This document shows, piece by piece, positions 54,660 through 63,823 of a stretch of 64,000 nucleotides of DNA (positions are counted from its first letter, which is position 1; each line of letters starts with the position of its first letter). A model generated the notes under the pieces. That model saw only the letters and a program-made list of their open reading frames with translations, had not been told where the DNA came from and did not search any database. The stretch spans positions 50,052 to 114,051 of the forward strand of contig JAFGMI010000011.1 of NCBI GenBank assembly GCA_016927595.1, given 5' to 3'. Both the position numbers and the translations under genes were made by a program. This DNA is from Melioribacteraceae bacterium (lineage in GTDB: Bacteria > Bacteroidota > Ignavibacteria > Ignavibacteriales > Melioribacteraceae).

Positions 54660-55520
54660 ATGAAAAATATACTCTATTTGTTTTTGTTTTTATCATATAC
54701 TTCGCTTGCTGCACAGGATGCTGCAGCAGACAGCAATTTTTACACGTGGGTTCCGTCTATGGTTACGGGTTTGAACATCAGCCAGGTTCAGTTTGAAAAC
54801 TGGGCTAAGGGCGGCGATAATTCCCTTGCTTTCACAATCACCGGTGATTTAAAATTATCATACAGAACAGTGTATTGGAATTTCAGGAATAATTTTATAG
54901 GGGCATTCGGGAAAACAAAACTCGGCGATGCTGGAATAAAAACCACCGATAACGAATTTTTTCTGGAAACAGTCCTGTCTTATCATATATTCGGATGGAA
55001 GGTAAATCCTTATATAGGCAATTTAATCAGATCATCAATTACAACAGGATACGATTACAATAAAGATCCTGAATTAAAAATAGCCGATTTCTTTGATCCG
55101 GGATATATCTCACAATCTATAGGGTTCACGTATGATCAATTGGAAAATATACAAACCCGTTTGGGTATCGGTTTTCAGGAAACATTTAACCAGACCGAAG
55201 AAATGGCTCTTCGTTATTCCGATGATCCCGAAACTGAAAACAAAATTGAGAAATTTAAATTCGAAACCGGTATGGAAAGCGTAACCGATGCAAAATTCAA
55301 TCTGGACGATAATATTGCTTATACAAGTAAGTTAAGGTTATTCACCCGATTCGAAGAATTAAGCAAGTGGGATGTAAGATGGGATAATACAATCTCAGCG
55401 AATGTAAACTCCTGGCTTAATGTAAATCTGGGTGTTATTGTCATACATGAAGTATCACAGACAAAAAGGACTCAGTTAAGGGAAGCGTTTCAGATAGGAA
55501 TCGTATATACAATCCTTTAA
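54660..55520 (+). CDS. DUF3078-family outer-membrane protein
   Basis: The 286-aa protein has a signal peptide (1-18, ending LAAQ) and the DUF3078 hallmark FENWAKGGDNSLAFT near residue 42. Alternating beta strands through the mature part suggest a small barrel. Function is unknown; the family is typical of Bacteroidetes and relatives. It is monocistronic, divergent from the CcmE-uvrB pair. Confidence 0.82.
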   Translation: MKNILYLFLFLSYTSLAAQDAAADSNFYTWVPSMVTGLNISQVQFENWAKGGDNSLAFTITGDLKLSYRTVYWNFRNNFIGAFGKTKLGDAGIKTTDNEFFLETVLSYHIFGWKVNPYIGNLIRSSITTGYDYNKDPELKIADFFDPGYISQSIGFTYDQLENIQTRLGIGFQETFNQTEEMALRYSDDPETENKIEKFKFETGMESVTDAKFNLDDNIAYTSKLRLFTRFEELSKWDVRWDNTISANVNSWLNVNLGVIVIHEVSQTKRTQLREAFQIGIVYTIL

Positions 55521-55569
55521 GATTCTCTGATAATACGGGCTCCTGATACTTACGCTATGTAAAACCACT

Positions 55570-55593
55570 CCCGACTTTCCGATAAAAGCCGGG
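55570..55593. terminator. Hairpin between convergent genes, possible bidirectional terminator
   Basis: CCCGACTTT (55570-55578) pairs with AAAGCCGGG (55585-55593) with one mismatch over a 6-nt loop, between the stop codons of the DUF3078 gene and the convergent U32 gene. No long T-run is seen on either side. Confidence 0.5.
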
Positions 55594-55638
55594 ATATATA
55601 TTACATTATTAATATTTGCCCGAAACTTTTTTTATCTC

Positions 55639-56871
55639 TTATGTGAGTTTTACATTATTTGCGGCGGACGAGTCTACGTTAAATATTCTGAAAACCTGGT
55701 CACGTGGTCTTACCTCGTCTTTGCATAGGAAAGTAACCTCCTCACCTTTATTACCTTCAATTATACTCTCATTGTCCTTAACAAGTGATACTATTTCCGT
55801 TTCAATACAGCCGGTTTTATCACCAATTATATATATCGCATCATTCATAGATAGATTTCCGGCTTCCAGCTTTACGTGAGCAACTCTGGATTTTTTAAAG
55901 TAATTAAGAACCCTGCCTATATATACTTTTCGGGTAGCTGCTTTACTTCCGTATTTATCAGCGAACTCCCGCCCGTCGGGGGTTCCGAAATAAAAACCTG
56001 TTGAAAATCCTCTGTTATAAACCTTGCCAAGTTCATTATACATAATACTTTTGATCTGCTGGTCGAGAGCACCTTCAAAATACAAATCTATAGCTTTGCG
56101 ATAAGTGGACACAACTTTCTCAATATATTCAGGGCTTCGTTTGCGACCTTCAATTTTGAAGGCATCGATTTCAGCTTCAATTAGTAAATCCAGAAAATTT
56201 ATCGAACATAAATCTTTCGGCGATAAAACGTAATCCTCGCCCAGAACAAATTCATTTGCGCCATCCTTATCAATTATTTTGTATTCTCTTCTGCAAGGTT
56301 GAATACACTCTCCGCGGTTTGCACTTTTACCGAATACCGAATGACTCATAAAGCATCTACCGCTTACTGCAACACACATTGCACCGTGAATAAACGCTTC
56401 AATTTCCACATCGGTTTGTGATTTTATTTCTTTTATCTGTTCAAGAGTGCATTCCCTTGCGAGTACTATTCTTTTAGCGCCGAGCGCTTTATACAAATTA
56501 ACTGCGGCAATATTCGAAACAGATGCCTGCGTACTTACACAGAATGGCATTTCAAATTCTCTGCACTTTTGAATCACTGACATATCCCAGCAAATAATCA
56601 TATGTACCCCGGCGTCTTTAGCCGCTGATACTATCTGGTTTAACTCATCAACCTCGTCTTCATAGACAATTGTATTTAGTGTCAGATGTGCTTCAACATT
56701 ATTTGAATCACAATAACCCACAATATCTTTCAGTTCATCCAATAAAAAATTTTTTGCTTTTGCACGCATGTTAAGTTTTTCCACACCGAAATAAACCGCA
56801 TCGGCGCCATTATTCACGGCTGTTCTTAACATCTTCCAATCGCCTGCCGGTGCAAGCAGTTCTGGTTTCAT
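55639..56871 (-). CDS. U32 peptidase-family protein, TrhP/YegQ type
   Basis: The 410-aa protein has the U32 signature EAFIHGAMCVAVSGRCFMS (about 162-180). Cys residues at CIQPCRREY and C170/C178 are suited to an Fe-S cluster, and ELLAPAGDWKMLRTAVNNGADAVYFG opens it. Homologues named TrhP (YegQ) or RlhA take part in hydroxylation of tRNA uridine-34 or of 23S rRNA, and despite the name proteolysis is doubtful. It fits TrhP by length. It stands 47 bp before the propeller kinase end on the same strand, direction right to left, so it is downstream of the kinase. Confidence 0.82.
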   Translation of the reverse strand: MKPELLAPAGDWKMLRTAVNNGADAVYFGVEKLNMRAKAKNFLLDELKDIVGYCDSNNVEAHLTLNTIVYEDEVDELNQIVSAAKDAGVHMIICWDMSVIQKCREFEMPFCVSTQASVSNIAAVNLYKALGAKRIVLARECTLEQIKEIKSQTDVEIEAFIHGAMCVAVSGRCFMSHSVFGKSANRGECIQPCRREYKIIDKDGANEFVLGEDYVLSPKDLCSINFLDLLIEAEIDAFKIEGRKRSPEYIEKVVSTYRKAIDLYFEGALDQQIKSIMYNELGKVYNRGFSTGFYFGTPDGREFADKYGSKAATRKVYIGRVLNYFKKSRVAHVKLEAGNLSMNDAIYIIGDKTGCIETEIVSLVKDNESIIEGNKGEEVTFLCKDEVRPRDQVFRIFNVDSSAANNVKLT

Positions 56872-56918
56872 ATTTTACACAATTATTTTATAAACGACGT
56901 GTGAATTTAAGAAATTAA

Positions 56919-59900
56919 TCAATAGCGTGTAAATTCAAGCGTGAACGTTGTACCCTGTTCTTTAATACTCTGAACGCTTATTTTAATATTATTCAGATCA
57001 CAGTATTTTTTAATCAACGCGAGTCCAAGTCCGTTACCCTCATAACTTCTAGTATATCCCGCAGATTCCTGTGAAAATGGATTAAACAAATTCGGAAGAT
57101 ATTCTTTGGAAATACCAATCCCCGTATCAATAATATCCACATAGATCTTATCCTTCCCGCTCCGCAGAAGCAATTCCACCTTTCCTTTAGAGGTATATTT
57201 TATAGAATTTTCAACCAGGTTCGATATTATCTGAGTAATTGAATACTCGTCCCCTTTTACATACATACCCGATATTTTCCTGTTGTAAACAAAAGACAGT
57301 CCCTTTCTTTTTGCGCTTAAAAGGAATTCATTGAAAACTTTTTCAATCACGTGTTCGGACAAATCAATCACTTTCTCGCTGTAATTATATGAACCGGCCT
57401 GGAGCTCGGAAAAGTTAAGTATGAGTTCTATTGTTCTTATTATTCGTCTGCCCGCCAGATCTATCGCTTCAAAGCTCTGTACTACTTCCGGATCTTTTGA
57501 ATTATCAAATACTTCCTTCAACAAACTGGTGAAATTGATGATAGTATTAATCGGTGTTCTGATTTCATGCGAAATCTGAGCAAGAAAATTGTCTTTAAGC
57601 TTGTCTAAATGCCTTAGTTTTTCCGAGACTTCTCTTTCCTTTTGTATTTCCATTTGTTTCTGATGTAATTTTCTTTTATATAAAATTATCACAAAAAGAA
57701 TTATGCCTAATCCCGCCACTAAGTAAAACAGATAAGCCGGGGTTGAACGCCATATGGGCGGCGTAATTGTAAGAGAAAGATCATAGCTCTTATCGTTCCA
57801 TAATCCTTCGCGGTTTGTTGATTTTACTCTGAATGTATAATTCCCCGGCGGAAGATTTGAATACGAAGCAAAACGTCTCGTCTCCGCCTGATTCCATTTT
57901 TCCTCATAGTTTTCAAGAATGTATGAGTACTTTATATATTGATTACTGAAATAATCGAGCGCTGCAAAATCGAATGAAATGGAATTCATATCGTAATCGA
58001 GCAGGAGTTTGTCGGTGGCAGTAATTGTTTTTTCGAGTATAATTTTTTCATTAAAAATCTCACCGCTTTTTATCGATGTGTTGAAGATTTTAAAATCCGT
58101 TAAATAGAGAGACGGAAATTCCTTAACGCTGTTTAACTGGTCGGGATAAAAATGATTTACACCTGATATGCCTCCGAAAAATATTTCCCCGTCATAGGCT
58201 TTGTGATATGCATTCGTATTAAACTCCCTGTTTTGCAGACCGTATCTGGCATCAAAATTGTAAAATGAATTTCTCTTGATATCATATTTTGCAATTCCGT
58301 TGTTCGTACTTATCCAAAGATTGCTGTGATCATCCAATAGAATTGCATATATAGTGTTATTAGGAAGTCCGCTTCCGGTGTTGTAATGGGTGAATTGACT
58401 TGTAACCGGGTCAAGCCTGTCAAGACCAGAACTAGTACCTATCCACATATAACCATAGCCGTCCTGTACAATGCAGTATGTTCTGTCGCTTATAAGAGAA
58501 TTAATATTATCCGGATTATTTCTATACGAAATAATAGTCTTGTTGCGCAGATTGATTTTATTAATCCCGGCTCTTACCATGGCAAGCCAGATATTTCCAT
58601 CTATATCTTCAAACACATCCTGGATGTCATCATCATTTATTATATTCACCGGGCTCCGTGTATTATAATGTTTGATTACATTATAATTTTCATCCAGCTT
58701 AATAAGACCATTACTCGTTGCCATCCATATAAATCCTTTACTGTCGAAAATTGTCTTGGCAACTCTTTGCCGATCGAGAAATTTAAGCTGTTTATATTCC
58801 GAAGAAGGAACAACATATTTTTCCGTGTCTTTATAAAACTTGAAAAAGCCATTATTCTCGGTTCCTATCCAGAGAATATTTTTGTCAGCCGGATCCTGTG
58901 CAATGGAATAAACCGTTGCGCCAGGGATATCTGCTTTTTTATTTTTCCAGCCGTAGTGTTTTAGCAGCCCGTCTTTAACACTGTATTTATCCAGACCGTC
59001 ATAACCGCCTATCCAAACAATATCGTCTTCGTCTTTCAAAACAGAGCGTATGCTGATGTTCTCAATTTCATCTCTGGTACTGCTGATAAGACCGAATCTG
59101 AATTTCTGAGGATCCCAGAAACCAACACCGGCACCGTATGTCCCGACCCATAAACGTTCTTTGCTGTCAATAAACAAATCAGTAATATTGGCCAAAGCAT
59201 AATTGAACTGTTCAACTAAAATTTTACCTATACTTGTAATTGATTTTTCCTGGGGATCAAGAGAAAACAAACCGAAACTCATTCCGGCGATCCAATATTT
59301 TCTGTCGCACATACCTCTAACGGTTTTAACATCTCTCGGTATTTTGTCCCCGGGAATATTGAAATGCTCTGCCGCACTTCTAAGAATTTCCGTTTCCGGT
59401 GAGTATATATATAATCCATCACCTAAACTGAACCAAATATTATCTTCATGATCCTCAAATAAAACACCGTGTATACTAAAATCACAAATGCCGAGATCCG
59501 CCGTTAACTTCATTATCTGTCCGGATTTGCTGTTGTATCTGAAAACATCCGCGGAAGTTGTGAGCCAGATATTTTCCTCCGAGTCTTTTAAGATAGAATG
59601 GATATTTCCTGAAATTATTCCCCGGCTGATAATCGATTTTTCGCCGGTAAAAGTATTAAATGAAATCAAACCGTATTCAGTAACCAGCCAAAGTTCATTA
59701 TCGTTTTTCAGTAAAAGTTTAAGTATATCCGGTTCCTTTTCAATAACGTCAGAACGCAGACTGTATTGTACAAATTGATCTTTATCAACCAGATACTTAC
59801 ATAAACCGGATTGAGTGCCGATATAAAAATCACCGTTGCTGTCTTCAACGATATGTTTTACGAAATTTCCTATGAGTGATTTTTTATTGAATGGTTCGTT

Positions 59901-60125
59901 GTAATATTTCTCAATTGTGTATCCGTCGTATCTGTTCAGCCCGTCGCCCGTGCCGAACCAAATAAATCCGTATTTATCCTCGTGAATAACAAACACCGAA
60001 TTCTGAGATAATCCGTTGGCACTTGTAATGTTTTCGAACCGGATTTTAGTACTGCAGAACACCAGTGAATCCAGCGTCATTAAAACACTAATAATAATTA
60101 TTTGTTTGGCTATTTTTTCCAGCAT
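56919..60125 (-). CDS. Beta-propeller (Reg_prop/Y_Y_Y) sensor histidine kinase
   Basis: The 1068-aa protein has a signal sequence and then some 14 blades of propeller repeats (about 30-690) with the recurring I-W-x-G-T and L-W-I-G/A motifs (for example GFIWFGTGDGLNRYDG). A Y_Y_Y domain lies at about 715-785 (NREGLWNDKSY, PPGNYTFRV). A transmembrane helix follows at about 799-818, then a coiled coil, HisKA with His853 (ISHEIRTPIN) and an HATPase_c domain (DTGIG, GNGLGLALIKKY). It resembles the hybrid two-component systems of Bacteroidetes that sense polysaccharides. It lacks the C-terminal receiver and AraC-type helix-turn-helix, so it needs a separate response regulator. The divergent neighbour is an ECF sigma gene. 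Confidence 0.92.
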   Translation of the reverse strand: MLEKIAKQIIIISVLMTLDSLVFCSTKIRFENITSANGLSQNSVFVIHEDKYGFIWFGTGDGLNRYDGYTIEKYYNEPFNKKSLIGNFVKHIVEDSNGDFYIGTQSGLCKYLVDKDQFVQYSLRSDVIEKEPDILKLLLKNDNELWLVTEYGLISFNTFTGEKSIISRGIISGNIHSILKDSEENIWLTTSADVFRYNSKSGQIMKLTADLGICDFSIHGVLFEDHEDNIWFSLGDGLYIYSPETEILRSAAEHFNIPGDKIPRDVKTVRGMCDRKYWIAGMSFGLFSLDPQEKSITSIGKILVEQFNYALANITDLFIDSKERLWVGTYGAGVGFWDPQKFRFGLISSTRDEIENISIRSVLKDEDDIVWIGGYDGLDKYSVKDGLLKHYGWKNKKADIPGATVYSIAQDPADKNILWIGTENNGFFKFYKDTEKYVVPSSEYKQLKFLDRQRVAKTIFDSKGFIWMATSNGLIKLDENYNVIKHYNTRSPVNIINDDDIQDVFEDIDGNIWLAMVRAGINKINLRNKTIISYRNNPDNINSLISDRTYCIVQDGYGYMWIGTSSGLDRLDPVTSQFTHYNTGSGLPNNTIYAILLDDHSNLWISTNNGIAKYDIKRNSFYNFDARYGLQNREFNTNAYHKAYDGEIFFGGISGVNHFYPDQLNSVKEFPSLYLTDFKIFNTSIKSGEIFNEKIILEKTITATDKLLLDYDMNSISFDFAALDYFSNQYIKYSYILENYEEKWNQAETRRFASYSNLPPGNYTFRVKSTNREGLWNDKSYDLSLTITPPIWRSTPAYLFYLVAGLGIILFVIILYKRKLHQKQMEIQKEREVSEKLRHLDKLKDNFLAQISHEIRTPINTIINFTSLLKEVFDNSKDPEVVQSFEAIDLAGRRIIRTIELILNFSELQAGSYNYSEKVIDLSEHVIEKVFNEFLLSAKRKGLSFVYNRKISGMYVKGDEYSITQIISNLVENSIKYTSKGKVELLLRSGKDKIYVDIIDTGIGISKEYLPNLFNPFSQESAGYTRSYEGNGLGLALIKKYCDLNNIKISVQSIKEQGTTFTLEFTRY

Positions 60126-60373
60126 TCCAGAATATTTATTTATGTCTTTAAATTATCGAAAAAATATTTTTTTATTTAAAATATATTTGACAACCATAGC
60201 ATCGGTAAATTAAAGATACTGCCGGACTACGGTTTATATGACACTTAACTTTGAATGTAGTAATTTGTTCCTGTTATTAAAAACATAACACCGGCTGTAC
60301 GGGTTCAGAACAAATTGATTTTTAGGTTAGTTAGTGATACTTTTGAATAACTATTTTACAGCCAAGGTATGAT

Positions 60374-60952
60374 GTGGGAAAATACTCCGAATTAACGGAC
60401 CTCGAAGTTCTTAAGAAAGTCTATCAAAAAGATCCTCGGGCTTTGGAAGAGTTATACGACCGGTACTCCCCGCTTTTATATTCTCTCCTGAAAAAAATAT
60501 CTCCCGATGAAAAAACGGCTGAAATAATTCTTGTTGAAGTCTTTGTTATAATATGGGAAAAAACAAAATTATTTGATTTTAAAAACGGCAACGTTTATAC
60601 GTGGCTGGTTTATTTAACAAGAAACAGGGCAATCGACAGCATTAAACGGAGCAGAGCTTCTTCTGAAGCTATTGATAATTACGATGAGAAATACGAGAAC
60701 TTTTTCATCATTCCCAAGCTCGATGAAAAAATTGACTCACTTGATTTAAGCACGGCTTTTAATATAAAATCTAAGATGGAAAAAGCCCTTGAAGCCCTTA
60801 CCGATGAACATAAATACATAATACATACTTCGTTTTACGAAGGATATACTTTGAATGAGATAGCTCAAAAAATGAATTTGCCGGTCGAATCCGTCAGGGA
60901 AAAAGTGACAAGTGCAGCTCATAGACTTAAAGATAATTTGATAGGAACATAA
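60374..60952 (+). CDS. ECF-type sigma factor, SigK-like, GTG start
   Basis: The 192-aa sigma factor starts at GTG 60374 with AAGG 7 bp upstream; nearby ATG codons (60369 and 60372) are in another frame and end after eight codons. Region 2 runs about 22-90 (YDRYSPLLYSLL, VYTWLVYLTRNRAIDSIKR) and region 4 about 130-190 (ALEALTDEHKYIIHTSFYEGYTLNEIAQKMNLPVESVREK). The pattern resembles RskA-controlled SigK-type factors. It is cotranscribed with the anti-sigma gene 6 bp downstream. Confidence 0.9.
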   Translation: MGKYSELTDLEVLKKVYQKDPRALEELYDRYSPLLYSLLKKISPDEKTAEIILVEVFVIIWEKTKLFDFKNGNVYTWLVYLTRNRAIDSIKRSRASSEAIDNYDEKYENFFIIPKLDEKIDSLDLSTAFNIKSKMEKALEALTDEHKYIIHTSFYEGYTLNEIAQKMNLPVESVREKVTSAAHRLKDNLIGT

Positions 60953-60958
60953 ATTTTT

Positions 60959-61966
60959 ATGGCTGATAACACTGTAAATCAGATTATATGCGCGTACTCT
61001 CTGGGATGTCTTGATCGGGAAAACTTTATACAATTCGTAAATTATATTGATGGTGGCGGTGAATTGCCGCACGGGGAAATGGGAGAACTTCAGAATGTTA
61101 CAGCACTTATACCGGTGCTTCTGGCTATTGAGAACCCGCCGATAAAAGCAAAGAATGACCTCGCTAAACGTGTGCTTGAAATTGAAGAAAAAAGAAAAAA
61201 GAAAACAGCTGAAGTCAGCGCAGAGGAAGCGGAAGCTTCTAATGCATTCGGCCGCATTATTCCGGGCTTTAAACAGGAAGAAAAGCAAGTCTCAGATCCT
61301 GAACAGAAACCGGTTTCAGGCAGGGACAAGCTTCATGATATTACCGGCGACCAAAATATTATTAAAAGTGATGGGACTAACACTACTAAAAAAAATATAT
61401 CCTACCTGCCCTGGATAATTCTTGCTATACTAACCGTTTTACTTTTCGCTTTAACCATATATTTCAGCAACGCAACCGAGTTACTTGAAACCGAAATCTC
61501 TGAATTGAATAATCAAATAACCGGTTTGAAAAGGGAAGTTAACAGCACGAATAGATTTATCACTGAGAACATAGAACTGATAGAATTTTTAAACAATAAG
61601 AAAATTGATATCGTCAACCTTCAGAGCAGCGAGTTAAATCCCGATAGTTACGGTAAGCTGTTGATTTCCTTCGATACCGGAGAAGCTTTACTCCAGATGA
61701 AGGATATGCCGCCTATTTCTGATGACGAATCATATCAATTATGGATGATCGGAAAAACAGAATCGTTTTCACTGGGTATAATTTTACCAAGACCCGGTTA
61801 CGATTACTACAGAATTTACAATGTTCCTTCCGTTGATAAAAAAGATATCCGACTTTTCAGAATTACGAAGGAAAACAAAGCCGGCACCGAAACGCCAACC
61901 GGAAGCACTTACTTGTTCGGCACGGTAAACGATAATGCCGTAAAAAAAACAACGCGCCGCCGTTAA
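60959..61966 (+). CDS. Membrane anti-sigma factor with RskA C-terminal domain
   Basis: The 335-aa protein has a cytoplasmic N-terminal part (about 1-145, with a Lys/Glu-rich stretch at 65-95), one transmembrane helix at about 145-164 (LPWIILAILTVLLFALTIY), a coiled coil at about 170-195 and a periplasmic RskA-C domain. The latter is seen in LLISFDTGEALLQMKDMPPISDDESYQLWMIGK and DIRLFRITKENKAGTETPTGS. RskA holds SigK inactive until the periplasmic domain is cut. It partners the sigma factor encoded 6 bp upstream. The stop codon TAA overlaps the stop of the convergent gene. Confidence 0.88.
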   Translation: MADNTVNQIICAYSLGCLDRENFIQFVNYIDGGGELPHGEMGELQNVTALIPVLLAIENPPIKAKNDLAKRVLEIEEKRKKKTAEVSAEEAEASNAFGRIIPGFKQEEKQVSDPEQKPVSGRDKLHDITGDQNIIKSDGTNTTKKNISYLPWIILAILTVLLFALTIYFSNATELLETEISELNNQITGLKREVNSTNRFITENIELIEFLNNKKIDIVNLQSSELNPDSYGKLLISFDTGEALLQMKDMPPISDDESYQLWMIGKTESFSLGIILPRPGYDYYRIYNVPSVDKKDIRLFRITKENKAGTETPTGSTYLFGTVNDNAVKKTTRRR

Positions 61967-62481
61967 TGACTGCTTGCTTCGTTTTTATTTACCAGCAAAG
62001 TTATACCCATCATAGACAGTATTACCGGCCAAAATGCAAGAAGGATATTTATTACTCTTCCTGCCGATAAAATTATTCCGCTGTTGCTTAAAAACAGCAT
62101 AGCGAATATTGAAATTAACATCAACAATGATGCAATGATAAGAAATGTTTTCTCTTTCGGATTATCTATATATAGCATTACAAATCCTGCTCCGAAAGAA
62201 AATAAAACCGAAGGGAAGAGAATTTTTACTGAATTAAGAATCTCAAATTTTTCAGTCATTAGCATAGCAATACCTGCAATAAATATCTGTGCGCCAATAA
62301 AAAGCAGTCCCCTGCTGTTCCTGCCAATCGTAGTCATTACTATGATCAGACCGTAAAAAAGAAATAAATGAATGATAAGAGTGTTCAGTTCAAAATTCAG
62401 AACTCCCGTTTCGCTAAGAATATTCAGCAATCCAAGAATAATTAAACCCGTACTGATTATTACTTTACCTGGTCTGCTCAT
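61963..62481 (-). CDS. Small multi-pass membrane protein, LiaI/LiaF-like
   Basis: The 172-aa protein has about five hydrophobic helices separated by short turns and no large domains, with an Asn/Glu-containing C-terminus. It overlaps the PspC-gene stop by 4 bp (ATGA), pointing to translational coupling. Small polytopic proteins beside PspC often belong to LiaI/LiaF-type envelope stress systems; similarity here is by size and context more than motif. Function unknown. Confidence 0.6.
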   Translation of the reverse strand: MSRPGKVIISTGLIILGLLNILSETGVLNFELNTLIIHLFLFYGLIIVMTTIGRNSRGLLFIGAQIFIAGIAMLMTEKFEILNSVKILFPSVLFSFGAGFVMLYIDNPKEKTFLIIASLLMLISIFAMLFLSNSGIILSAGRVINILLAFWPVILSMMGITLLVNKNEASSH

Positions 62482-63161
62482 TGTTTTTCACCCTCAGCCG
62501 GTAAGGCTAACCACAGAATTAGATAGATAATTATTCCGGTTCCAAATGTGAGGAATGTACCAATCAGCCAGACTATTCTCATAAAGCCCGTATCAATGTG
62601 CATGTATTTCGCCATACCGCCGCAAATTCCGGCAATTCGCTTATGAGTTGCGGACTTATTCAATACTGAAAATTCTGTCTTGGGCAGTTCGTTCCATCCG
62701 CCTTTGAATAAATATACTCCGGCAATTATAACTGAAAGCGACCAGAAAATAACCGGCGGTATACCCGCAAAATAAAAGAATTCAATAATTCCGTATAACT
62801 CAAGCGTAAAAAACAAGCCAACTATCAGAAGAATACTCCCCGATAATACTTGTCTGTTTTCTTTGATGATTTTCCGCTGTTCCGATTTTTCCATTGTTAA
62901 ATCTTCTTTGCCAGACGGAACGAACAGTGAAGCTATCAAGTAAATAACTATACCCCAGCCGCCCAAAAGAATTAATAAAACAAATAGTATTCGTATAAAA
63001 GTGGAGTCGAGTTTCGTATAATCTGCAATACCGCCGCATAATCCCGTAATTATTTTGTCTGATTGAGATCTTAGTAAAACTCTTTGCGAATGGTTCCCGA
63101 ACTCCGGCGAAGTATTGTTGTCGCTTATAGTTTTTTCGGTATTATTTAACTCATTGTTCAA
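62478..63161 (-). CDS. Double PspC-domain membrane protein
   Basis: The 227-aa protein carries two PspC domains. Residues about 28-82 read RSQSDKIITGLCGGIADY with the following membrane helix, and residues about 165-222 read SATHKRIAGICGGMAKYM with a helix and final LALPAEGEK. Two further helices (about 108-126 and 133-151) lie between. PspC proteins signal or counteract envelope stress. Two copies in one chain suggest fusion or internal duplication. It follows the cyclo-ligase gene by 21 bp. Confidence 0.85.
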   Translation of the reverse strand: MNNELNNTEKTISDNNTSPEFGNHSQRVLLRSQSDKIITGLCGGIADYTKLDSTFIRILFVLLILLGGWGIVIYLIASLFVPSGKEDLTMEKSEQRKIIKENRQVLSGSILLIVGLFFTLELYGIIEFFYFAGIPPVIFWSLSVIIAGVYLFKGGWNELPKTEFSVLNKSATHKRIAGICGGMAKYMHIDTGFMRIVWLIGTFLTFGTGIIIYLILWLALPAEGEKQ

Positions 63162-63182
63162 CGATTGCCAATAATATTATTT

Positions 63183-63773
63183 TTAATTTATATCTGAATT
63201 AATAGTAAGTATTCTGTGCTCGGTTATTATTTTATCGATTTTTATATCCGCAGTATCCGATTCTATTGCATCAAACAGCTGATACTCATATGCCAAAACA
63301 ATTTTACTGCAGTGTACTTCACGGAGAAGGTTATCGTAGTAACCGCCCCCGTTACCGATTCTCTCCCCCCTCTTTGAAACAGCCGTGCACGGAACAATCA
63401 TCAAATCTATATCGTTCATATCACCTTCTGTTGCCAACCGTGGTTCATAATAGCCCGAGGCGTTTACCTCAATGTCATTCCATGAAGAGAAAGGAAATCT
63501 TAAAAATTTTTTTGTCTTTAAATTAAGCTTGGGTAGTATAACAGACTTTCCCCAGCTTTTCATCCTGTCTATGAGATGTCTTGTATCAACTTCTCTGCCT
63601 TTACTGCCAATATAACAATGAATCGTGTTGGCATATTTAAAATCATCCGAATTAAGAAATTTATCGTAAATCCGGATGGTCTTCTTATGAAGATCTGATC
63701 TGCTTATTTCACCAGCTCTTTCGATAACGGTTTTTCTTGCTTCCGATTTTGGTATTCTTGGCTTTACGGACAA
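63183..63773 (-). CDS. 5-formyltetrahydrofolate cyclo-ligase
   Basis: The 196-aa enzyme (Fau/YgfA family) makes 5,10-methenyltetrahydrofolate from 5-formyltetrahydrofolate and ATP. Family marks are IHCYIGSKGREVDTRHLI (about 60-77) and VPCTAVSKRGERIGNGGGYYDNLL (about 125-150), with the phosphate-binding GNGGGYYD. Length is normal. It leads a minus-strand run with the PspC protein and the small membrane protein, though functional linkage is unclear. Confidence 0.92.
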   Translation of the reverse strand: MSVKPRIPKSEARKTVIERAGEISRSDLHKKTIRIYDKFLNSDDFKYANTIHCYIGSKGREVDTRHLIDRMKSWGKSVILPKLNLKTKKFLRFPFSSWNDIEVNASGYYEPRLATEGDMNDIDLMIVPCTAVSKRGERIGNGGGYYDNLLREVHCSKIVLAYEYQLFDAIESDTADIKIDKIITEHRILTINSDIN

Positions 63774-63823
63774 TTCACTACAATAATTATTTTTTATTAC
63801 GCTTTCATTAAAATATTATTTTA

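Noticed and set aside
56919..60125. Full hybrid two-component regulator of polysaccharide use
   Set aside because: No receiver domain or AraC-type helix-turn-helix is present; the protein ends after the HATPase domain.
60369..60395. ATGATG start for the second ECF sigma gene
   Set aside because: That frame ends after eight codons; the GTG at 60374 is in the sigma-factor frame.
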